In this document: positions 35,201 to 47,200 of the stretch, piece after piece | How the letters are laid out: every line of letters begins with the position of its first letter | How positions within the stretch are numbered: position 1 is the first letter of the stretch | Assembly: GCF_018143015.1 (NCBI RefSeq) | Contig: NC_054741.1 | Span: forward strand, 61,377,197 to 61,441,196 | Direction of reading: 5' to 3' | DNA length: 64,000 bases | Source of the DNA: Lytechinus variegatus | Lineage: Eukaryota > Echinodermata > Echinoidea > Temnopleuroida > Toxopneustidae | The notes under the pieces: generated by a model | Told to the model about the DNA's origin: nothing | What the model saw: the letters and a program-made list of their open reading frames with translations, nothing else | Databases searched by the model: none | Translations under genes and position numbers: made by a program

Positions 35201-38200
35201 ATGAGATTTAAAAGTAACAAAAGCATATATGATTTCATGTCACAAGGGAGAGTATTGCATAATGTCAGCAAAATGATGGACATAAAGTCAGCATGTACAC
35301 ACATTTACATGTCTGGCCTTACATGTACTTGTTAATGAACTGCTCAAGTATGGTGTTTAAAGTCTGTAATTACTTTTATACCTTTTGATCATTTTTCAAT
35401 GGGCTGTTCACTTTTGAGAAATATGCATTCAACAACGTACATGTACATGTAGGCCAACAAAAAATTCAGTTTGATGCTAAATCTGATTGAACACTATACA
35501 ATGTGCACCCTACATGTATAGTGCCCCACTCATATACCCTCTGAAAATAATCCTGGTGCAGAGGAATTATACTGCTGGCACTTTTAAAAGATCATTGGCC
35601 AGTGGAAAAATGAAAGTGGAAGCGTTGTGGTGTAGCGGTTCAGACGTCTCGCCTTGTAATCAGAGGACCGTGTGCTTGAATTCCACCGCGGCCTAGAGTC
35701 CTTTGGCAAGGCGTCGATCCACAATTTGCCACTCTCCACCCAGGTGTTAAATGGGTACCCGGTAGGATGCGAAAGCCCTTGCAGTATGCGCAAAAATTAC
35801 ATGTAAGTCTTGAAACTCTTGTTGGAATTCTTCCCAGGGAGTGGAGAATGTGCATACATTGTGTGCTGCATGCCAGGATCCAATGACCGGGATGATTATA
35901 ATTACAATGTATGCGCTTAGAAACAAAGTGTAATAAGCTCTATATAAATGTAACTAATTATTAGTATTATTAATATAAAGAAACAAGGCATAAGCGATTT
36001 TGTATCTCACCCACTTAAGCAAAAATATTGTGATTTGCGAGGGCATGCAACAGAATTGTATCAAAACTTCATTGTAAAATGACTGGGACGGAATAACATA
36101 AATTTGTCATATGAGTCTTGCACGTAAACTATAATATTGACCTCAAAATGAACTTTGACCTTACCATATGACCTTCAAACACAATAACATGCAGGTCTCC
36201 TAAGTGCACCTACAACCCAAGTTTGTTATAAATGTGACCTGCAGTTGCGGAGTTAGGTGTCATAAGAGAGTCTTGCATGTAAATTTTAGTGTTGACCTGA
36301 AAGGCTGAAAATGGCCTTTGACCTTACCATGTGACCTCCGACTGCAGCATAACATGCGAGTCCCCCAAGTACATCTACCATCCAAGTTTGGTTGAAAAGT
36401 GACTGACGGTTGCGGAGTTATGTGTCATAAGAGTCTTGCAAGGAAACTTTAAAAGTTGACCTGAAAATGACCTTTGACCTTACCATGTGACCTCCGACTG
36501 CAGCATAACATGCTGGTTCCCCAAGTACATCTACCATCCAAGTTTGGTTGAAAAGTGACTTACGGTTGCGGAGTTATGTGTCATAAGATAGTCTTGCACG
36601 TAAACTGTAACATAAACTATAACATCGACCTGAAAATGACCTTTGACCTTACCATGTGACCTCAGACTGCAGCATAACATGCAGGTACCCCAAATCCATC
36701 TACCATCTAAGTGTGGTTGAAAAGTGACTTATGGTTGCGGAAAAAGAGAGTCTTGCATGTTAACTTTAACGTTGACCTGAAAATGACCTTTGACCTTACC
36801 ATGTGACCTCCGACTGCAGCGTAACATGCAGGTACCCCAAATCCATCTACCATCTAAGTGTGGTTGAAAAGTGACTTATGGTTGCGGAAAAAGAGAGTCT
36901 TGCATGTTAACTTTAACGTTGACCTGAAAATGACCTTTGACCTTACCATGTGACCTCCGACTGCAGCGTAACATGCAGGTACCCCAAATCCATCTACCAT
37001 CCAAGTTTGGTTGAAAAGTGACTTACGGTTGCAGAGTTAGCTAGGTGTCATAAGAGGTCTTGCATGTAAACTTTAATGTTGACCTGAAAATGACCTTTGA
37101 CCTTACCATGTGACTTCTGACTGCAGCATAACATGCAGGTACCCCAAATCCACCTACCATCCAAGTTTGGTTAAAAAGTGACTTACGGTTGCAGAGTTAG
37201 GTGTCATAAGAGAGTCATGCATGTTAACTTTAACGTTGACCTGAAAATGACGTTTAACCTTACCATGTGACCTCCGACTGCAGCATAATATGCAGGTACC
37301 CCAAATCCATCTACCATCAAGTTTGGTTGAAAAGTGACTTACGGTTGCAGAGTTAGGCGTCATAAGAGAGTCTTGCATGTAAACTTTAATGTTGACCTGA
37401 AAATGACCTTTGACCTTACCATGTGACCTCCACCCACACCAACATGGATAGGCTTCTTTGCTATACCATACTCAACCTTCATGCTAAATTTGAAGACGAT
37501 CGGAGAAGAAATGCAGCTGATAGAGCGCTCACAGGGAAATCTCTGCGGCGGACGCGGCGGCGCAACGAGGCCAAATCCATAGTATCCTCCGAACTCTGTT
37601 CGGGGATACAATAAATAAAAACATAAATAAATAAATATATATTCATTCACTTACTATTTCACAACTATACGGGTGTATGTAGGTCTCCAAGACTTACCAT
37701 TGAGGTTGTGCATCTGAGTGTACATGAATATATTTTCAGTCACCAGTTCCCAGTATAACAAGGAACTATATATTATGCAGGACCAATATGGCTATCAAAA
37801 TGGTATTTGTAAGCTTCACATGAATGTATGTTATACATGTATGCCATACATTTATAAGCCTACATGCTTGACCTTTGACTTACTGTGTTCCGATCTCGAT
37901 ATATACCTAGAACTATGAAATCAAGAACATGTGTTGCATAACAATATACATATAAGTGTGACATCTTGGCCTATACATGTACATGCATGAAAACACACAT
38001 ATTAAGGAACCATAACATTTGTTTTTGAAGTACATGCATGTTATTAACACGTAAAACCATAATAGCTCCATAGTAAAACATACTGTAAGTACATGTACAT
38101 GCATGGAGATAATAAACTGATACTAGCAGACTTTTATAGGCCTAGGTATACATGTATGTACACATACAATCATATTACCTTTCTTAATCGTCAAGTCTAT

Positions 38201-41200
38201 TGCTTCCATGCTTATATATTCTTAGACATCAGGCACGTATTACAGATCCAATGACACAGTTGTGCGCATATAATGCATTAGAAATTATGATGCATCATAT
38301 TCCAAGCACATGTATACTCTTTCAAGAAGAAACCCTTGCTTCTTTTCCGGGCTAAGAATAAATTAGAATGAGCATGCGTGCGCAAGTACATCCCACAAAA
38401 TAGGATAATAATCTGCAGAAGGAAGAATATATTCCTATAGTATAGCCATCTACACACAGTGCTCAGCATGCTCACTGCACAATATATTCCTTACCCTTCA
38501 CTGAAAATATTCAAGAACAGGCTGATATACACCAGCCCTCCTTTGTCTCAAGCTATTCCAAGACTTCAGAATGTCCAGCAAAAACATGGAAAGTAGTCTG
38601 CAAGTTAGGATTTGCCTTTTGTTATGCAGATTAGCTCCCAGGTGATGGCAGAATTCCCCAGGTGTGGAGAATTCAGACAGTGCATGTGCATCTAATAAAC
38701 ACATTGATACTGCACTGGAAATGAACATGTGTGTTTATCAAAAAGCATTTGCAGGAGTGCATAGAGTCCTCACACAACACAGTTGACATTTGTGTGCAGC
38801 GGTGCAATTAGGCCATTGGATATGAGTCAATTTGCCTCAGAATATGTGTGTAACTTGATAATGAACATAACAATAACATGCATGTTGTTATGTTAGGAAA
38901 TGCACTTTTTACATGAATACACGTGTATCAGGGGCATACATAATATGAGACCATTTTAGTTGACCCAACTACATGTACAGTACCTCAGATTTCATTCAAT
39001 ATTTTTCAATATAAATATATTCTCATTTTTTTTGTATTGGACATACAGTAGCACAAGTACACAAACAAACAAAATGATAAATAAAAACGTAAAAGTACAT
39101 GTATATACATAAAAATTCCAGTATTAACAATTGTAAAATGATTCTTCTTATAATGTACCTGGTATTTATAATGATAATGTTTTTTTTTCTTTCATTTGTA
39201 TGAGCTTTTGTGAATTATCAAAATTTTCTGACAAAGACTGACACATATTCCATAACCCTGGGAAATATGAGCCTTCACATAGATCTAATCATTCACATGT
39301 GATCATACATGCGTTACATATGTACAGCTAACTTTGTTCGATGAACATACATGTATAAACATGATACAGTATAAATGCAAGCAGTGGCATACAAATCGTG
39401 GGCGCCCCCCCCAAAAAAAAAAAAAAAATGACCAAGAAAAAAAGAGGAAAGGAAAGAGAAAAGGAAGAAATATGATATTTATTTCTAAATATTATGTCAA
39501 AATCTAATACAAAATTGGATTTTTGTAATCAAATTGTTGAAATATTTGATTTTAGGAATTTTGCCCAATATGGCATATATATATCTTGCCCTCTCAAAAC
39601 TTTTGGCACATTACTCCACTGAATGCAAGGATGAGTATACAAATGTCATTATGATTTTCTTCAAGTTTATATCTGTCCAGTCTATATATGTATCAGGCCT
39701 TCGCTAATTAATTGCATATCATTTCATATATCACAATTTCACAGGGTTGCCAGCTGCCATGCAATCAAGCAACATTAATTGCAACCCCTGCAACCTTCAA
39801 GTTCTTAACTTGATATGTTATAGAATTCAGAAAACAACTTTATTCAATGTTTTGATTGTCAGATGCATTTTGTTACGTACTCTACAATGTATTTAATATT
39901 TTCTTCGTTAATTTGTTAAATGAAAAAGTTGCAGAAGACCTGCAATAAATTAAATGAAATAAAATGAAAAAGTACAATACATGTACATCCAATCTTCTTG
40001 CTTTTCTTTCTCCTTTTCCATAAATTGTCGCGTGACCATTTTAAACAGTAAGTTTAAATAACTCACTATTTCATTGTGAAACCAAAAGTAAAATTATTAG
40101 GTCTTTTTTTTGAGGGGTTATTCTCGGATAAGCAAGTGGCTTTCCTTCAGAAAGTAAATTGAATTGATCCATGTCATATAAACACATGTACATGTATGTA
40201 GAAATGGAATGACTACATGTAAATCTTGATAATATTGATATTGGTTAAGTCTATTTAATCATAGGACTGGTACAGTATCACATGCTACATTTATGTACAT
40301 ACAACTATAGAATTAAGCATTAGCAAAGACAGTCCTTCCTATAAAATTAGAGCATTGATGTATTTTACGTGTACAGTGTACATGTACATCAGTCACTCAC
40401 TATCATTTTACCAATTTCAAATACCAATTTTGACTGATTCTTACCAGAATGGCTTCATTGTAACACCATGACAGAAATATATATTCCATATGAAGTTAAC
40501 GAATATGAATTACCTGTAAATACATGTACAGCTCATGTTTTCACATGATTTTTTAAACTAATAAATTAACATTTTATTTCTCAAAAATATTTTTTATGAG
40601 ACTTTTGCTGTACATGTACATGTAATGCTTGATAATTTGATTAATTTTTTGTGTTACATGTAGGGCCTAAATATTCCATTCAAGATGGACTACACTTATG
40701 ATTACATGTAAATATCAGGGGTATGAGTGGTCACAAATAAAAAGATCTGAAAAAAGCTGAAGAGTATTGAAAAAGTCTGAAAAAGAAAGAGCTCCCATAC
40801 TTTTTGTACTGAGGAAAGCCAAATACATACATGTACAAGTATAAGCTGAAATTCAGCTGAAAATCAAAACAAAAAAAATTGAAACCAGACAAAAATATGA
40901 ACTCTCACACCCCTGAAATATAGATGTTTTATAAGGGTGCGCATGCAATCTGTACAAAAAGGCATTTAAATTAAATAAATGTAGATATACATAGTTTACA
41001 TTGTAGGCCTTATGATTAATAATCAAGTTTTAACATGGATATGCAGAAGTTCTTTGTTTTTCATATTGCATTCTCTAGTTTTTACATGTGGCCCATCAAT
41101 CTACACAGAGTAGGCCTACATGTACATAGCATCAAATTAAAAAAAAAAAAAACAAGTCATTTGAGAAAAAAAAATCTATATGTTTTCAGATCAATTTTAA

Positions 41201-44200
41201 TAATGTTACAGTGAATTTTTGGATTTCATTATGAATATTTCAATTGAATTTATTTCAATAAAGTGTACAGTACATGTACATAATGTACTATAGATTCTGT
41301 GCCAGCTTCCAGAATGAAGTACATGTAAATTGTGAGGAATTGTGAATCATATGTGATGCCCATGCATATATGCCCACGTTTATTTTTAGTCAAACCAAAA
41401 ATAATACAAATTTTAAACAGAGAAAGATAAAATATGATATAATCAAATCGAAGTCTGAGAACAACACTATAAAAATGAGTAAAAAAAAATGATGTCCACT
41501 TAAACTTTCATACATGTCTTGTCTTGACCCAATTCCACAACAGAGAACCTGGAATGAATTCTTTTCTCATCATACTTAAACGTACCTGAGCCCCATCTTA
41601 CTATTAAAGAGTTACGATTGATCCAATCAATCTGAATTGTTCGGAAATCCATCCAGGCCATATATTTTTCTACTGGAAATTTGCATAATATCCTTAGTAA
41701 ACAAAGAGAATCATGCTGAATTTCCAAGAGAACGATGAATACATGTATATTAATGTACATCAATCATTATCTAGAATATAATATATTTTGAATAAATTTG
41801 CATTTTACATGTAGATCTTGACGTTGCTGGCTGCCCATAGTTGTCGTTGATCGGATCAATCGCAACTCTTTGTTAGACGGGCCCCTGATCTGCATTATCA
41901 GCTTTTCTTGTTCTATTCCATCCTCAATAGGCCTACAAATACATTGTAAGCCTCATACCATACTTGCAAACATCTTAAAAATTGTTCTCTGGAAGATAGT
42001 TTTCCTACAAACATGTACATGTATTTACTTTTTGTGTGGTCTAAATACATGTAAAACAATAATTAATTCAATTCATAATTCAGTTTAATATTCAAATTAA
42101 AATTCAGAACAGTCGTAATTAAGAGTAATGTTTACTATGTTTACTCATTTAGATTAACTCACTACCCAGGACCAAAATCCAATTGAAACCAGTTGGATTT
42201 CCAACTGGTTTCAATTGGTTTCAATTGGTTTCAACTGGTTTCAATTGGTTTTAACTGGAATTTAACAATTTCCAGTTGAAACCAGTTGGGCAACTGGAAA
42301 TCCTTACTGGAACCAGTTGGGTAACTGGAAATCCTAACTGGAACCAGTTGGGCAACTGGAAATCCTAACTGGAACCAGTTGGGCAACTGGAAATCCTAAC
42401 TGGAACCAGTTGGGCAACTGGAAATCCTAACTGGAACCAGTTGGGTAACTGGAAATCCTAACTGGAACCAGTTGGGTAACTGGAAATCCTAACTGGAACC
42501 AGTTGGGCAACTGGAAATCCTAACTGGAACCAGTTGGGCAACTGGAAATCCTAACTGGAACCAGTTGGGCAACTGGAAATCCTAACTGGAACCAGTTGGG
42601 CAACTGGAATTTCTAACTGGAACCAGTTGGGTAACTGGAAATCCTAACTGGAACCAGTTGGGCAACTGGAACTTCTCCTAACTGGAACCAGTTGGGTAAC
42701 TGGAAATGACTTCCAACTGGAAATGATTTCTAACTGGAACCAGTTGGGTAACTGGAAATCCTAAATGGAACCAATCGGGTAACTGGAGATGACTTCTAAC
42801 TTCCAGTTACCAAACTGGAACCAGTTTGGTAACTGGAAATCCTAACTGGATCCAGTTGGGTAACTGGAAATGATTTCCAATTGGTTTCCAATTGGAAATT
42901 TTCCAGTTACCCAACTGGATCCAATTGAAACCAGTTAATTTGCATATTTTCTGCCAGTGTGCACAAATTAATGTTTTTATGAGATTCATCATAATTTACA
43001 ATATATCTGTTGATTTTTGTTAATTTGAAGTACCACACTTTTTTAAGATAAGTGTTTGGAATACTTAGCAGTGAAAACCATGTTCATAAATGTTATAGAT
43101 TATAATTAGAATAGATTAAAAGATAATTAGTACACCACTAACTGTTACCAAATTGCATCAAATAAAAATACATATATTTGAAGATCTTCCATATAAATAT
43201 GTACATATGAAAGTCTGCATTTTATCAATGCCCTTTACATTGGTATATACAGGCATAACACTGCTTCTGTGTTGACATGAGCAATAGTTAGTGCAAGTGT
43301 TAATTAATTTGTAACTAATTAAGTTCATTCCAACTGGAAGTTCCAATTGGATCCAGTTGGAAATCAATTGGTTTCAACTGGTTCCAGTTGAAACCAGTTG
43401 CCTCCAATTGGTTTCAACTGGAACCAATTGAAACCAGTTACCTCCAATTGGATTCAACTGGTTTCAATAGGGAAATTGGAACAACTGGAACCAATTGGAA
43501 ACCAATTGAAACCAATTGCCAACTGGTTCCAGTTGCCCAATTGGTTTTAACTGGAACCAATTGGCAACTGGTTTTCAATTGGAACCAGTTGTTCCAATTT
43601 CCCTATTGAAACCAGTTGGCCAACTGGTTTCAATTGGTTTTGCTCTAATTGGTTTTAACTGGATTTTAGTCCTGGGTATATATTATACCCTGTATTTTAT
43701 GAGATGTGAAATAAATTAATTTGAATTTAAATAATTTAAACGGATCTTTTGAATAAATCAAATATTGATGTTTGTTGAGATATATGTAGGCAGGCTTTAT
43801 TATAAATCTCGTGAATCTCCATTTACCGGTGAACTTGATGTACCGTGTATCGATCCACAGTATATGGTCTGAAGGTTATTGCTAATGAGATTCCATGCTT
43901 TACATTACAGTCTACATGTATGTCATTGGAAGATTTTTGCTTTTAGCCATGCATGCATGCATGATGTAGTCCTGCAGGTGTAGTGTAGATAATATTACCT
44001 GAGGGCCGAGACCATGTAATTTAGTGTGCACAGAGGCAAATTCAGGATTTTACAAAAGGGCCAGGGGCACCCCTTATAAAAAAAATTGAATGGTATACCA
44101 TTGACTACCATTTATCATACACCATTGATATACCATTGGAATACCATTCGCACAGCACCCACCATACACCAATGGTATACCATTCAAGCCTCAATGGTAT

Positions 44201-47200
44201 ACCATTCAAACTAATTTAAATAATTCGGACCTTACTATTACCATATTCATGAGCACCATTTACCATTCATATACCATTGATCAAACACCATTCACCATTG
44301 ATCTACCATATGGCCACTATAGACAGGTTTACCATTGACCACCATTCAGCCACCATTCACTGGCCTACCATTTACCATTCAGCCACCATTCACTGGACAC
44401 CATTGGCCTACCAATTACCTTTCACCATACACCATTCGCCTACCATTCAACATACACCATTCGTGTACCATTCACCATTCGTGTACAATTCACCATCCGC
44501 GTACCATTCATCGTACACCATTCACTGTACACCATTCGCGTACCATTCGCCGTACACCATTCGTGTACCATTCACTGCTCACCATACACCATTCAACTAC
44601 CATTCGTCGTACACCATTCACGTACCATTCACTGCTCACCATACACCATTCAACTACCATTCGTCGTACACCACACACCATTCACCATTGATTGACCATT
44701 CACTTTACACCATTCTACCATACACCGTATACCATTGACCTACCATTTACAGTACACCATTGGCCTACCATACACCATTGAACTACTATTCACCGTACAC
44801 CATAGGCTTACCATACACCATTGGCTTACCATACACCGTACACCATTGACCTACCATTTACCATACAACACTGTCATACACACTATACTATTAGTCAACC
44901 ATTCAAATAACACCATTGGTCATACACTATAGACCACAAGTTCAATGGTAGACCAATGGTTTACACTGAATGGTAGACAGTAGAACAACGATGTGCAATG
45001 TATAGTAGGCCAATAAAGTACAGTGAATGGTAGACCATTGGTGAACAGCATATCTCTGGGGTTAGTGGTAGGCTTAATAATGGAATAAGTATACACAAGA
45101 AAAAAAATGAAAACAGTTACTTATTTCAAGAACGTCAATAAAATGTTTTTACTATAATAAGTTTAAGTACAGCATAAATGGCACAGAGTATGAACAAGTA
45201 TAGACTTTATAATTAAAGCACATAAGTTAGTAATATATATGACTTAGCTACTCGTTGATATCTATACTCTTTCAATCTTGTTATCTAAAAATAAACATGC
45301 ATCAACACAGAGTTTGATTGAAAAACACAACAAATGAAGGCTAACATTTCCAAGAATAAACCTGTTCTCTCATATTGCCTTTTACATGGATTGAGTACTT
45401 GGCAAAACCACTGTTCTGCATACAAACCTGATACTTGTAATACAATAAACTTGATGTTAAATCTGTTGTGTGTAATTGCTTTCAACGACATTAATAAACA
45501 TTTTTTTACTAATAAGTTCAAGTACAAAAGAGTATTGACAGGTATGGCATAAAAGCACCATATTATGAATACATGTGACTGTGCGACTCCACAAGAGATC
45601 AATGATTGCACTCCACATAAATATTATGTTAATCTTCCTATAAACAAATTTACATGTAAGACAGAGTTTGGACAACAAACTAATGAACACCAAATTTCGA
45701 AGATTAAACTCAAAATGTGTGATAGCCTTCACATGGCCAAATGAATAAAGGGTACCACACCTAGAAGAAATGAAATATCCCCAAAAGGGGGGAAAATAGT
45801 ACTCCCAAATTGGTCTCTTTTTTCTTTTCACCTAAAAAGATATATCAATGGCATGTTTCTACATAGAATTGTTAAAAGGTATTACCCGCCTAAGTATCCA
45901 GAATCCCTGATAACTTTCCTGTAGAAACAGACGCGATGCGGTTTATTGATAAATTGCATCGCGCAAAATACGGTTTCTCATAACCATCTCTCTGAGAGGT
46001 GGTTATTGCCATGTTAATCCGTTTAACTTTTCTGTAAAAACACGGGGCAAAATAGCATACGTGTCTGGCTTAAGTGCTTGAACCAAGAAGTGCGATCTCA
46101 CAGTAAACATATATTCTGGCCGTTTTTTAACTCGCCAGCTGATCGTGAAACGTGTACCTGCTACAATGAGTGAGATCTACCATGAATTTTGAAAATTTTC
46201 CTAACGAGATGCAATTTTTGACATACCAAAATGCAATGTGAGGTTATAGGTTGAATTTTCCAATTTCCACCGTATTTGCGACGCGAAATGCAAGTTAATC
46301 AGATTATTCAGTCTGTAGAAACAGGTTGGTTTAAGAACGATAAGGTTATTCAAGTCCGGAAAAGATAAACTGTTTTTAATGATTTACTGTAGAAACACGC
46401 CAAAAGTTTATCATAAATACAATAATGATACATTAAGAAATAAATAATATATCACACATAGAAAAAAATATAATGAAAATAAGGAAAGAAAATTATTCAA
46501 TTTGGAACACTAAAAACAGAAGAAAAATAGAGACCTTTTTGCAAAATATATAGAAAATAATATATACAAGATACCAACTTATTTCTTTTCTGTCTATTTT
46601 TGTTGTGTTAAATATGTGTGAGAAAGATTATTGTCTTACACAGTAAATTAGTAGTCAATCGTAATTCGAGTCCGGAAAAGATAAACCGTTTTTAATGATT
46701 TACTGTAGAAACACGCCAAAAGTTTATCATAAATACAATAATGATACATTAATAAATAAATAATATATCACACATAGAAAAAAAATATAAGGAAAATAAG
46801 GAAAGAAAATTATTCAATTTGGAAAACTAAAAAACAGAAGAAAAATAGAGACCTTTTTTGCAAAATATATAGAAAATAATATATACAAGATACCCACTTA
46901 TTTCTTTTCTGTCTATTTTTGTTGTGTTATATTGTCTTACACAGTAAATCAGTAGTCAATCGTAATTTTTTACAACCGAGCTTGGACAAAATTTAAATTC
47001 ATATAATACAAAAAATATATAAATTGTGATCTTGTATATTCATGAGGACTTGCAGAGAACAGTTTTAGCAAAAAATAACAACTTTAATTCGTCAAAACTT
47101 TGTTAATCCTAAACAAATTTGGATGAGATGTTCAGTGTTTTTTGTTTGTCTGATGTACACTTTGAATTATATCACATAGCTTTCAGTCTCGAGTACCTCT

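Noticed and set aside
35618-35690. Possible tRNA-Thr gene
   Set aside because: Same reason: it is the head of a SINE with a shared body and AT-rich tail.
36140-37430. CRISPR-like spaced repeats
   Set aside because: The whole unit repeats with no unique spacers, and the context is animal nuclear DNA.
42807-43609. Frames reading NWIQLG / NQLVPV repeats
   Set aside because: They derive from AACTGG/CCAGTT words in the TIR element.
44277-44738. 153-codon frame rich in HSPFTIHH-like repeats
   Set aside because: It is a by-product of the ACCATT array. All frames give similar periodic peptides and there is no start or splice context.
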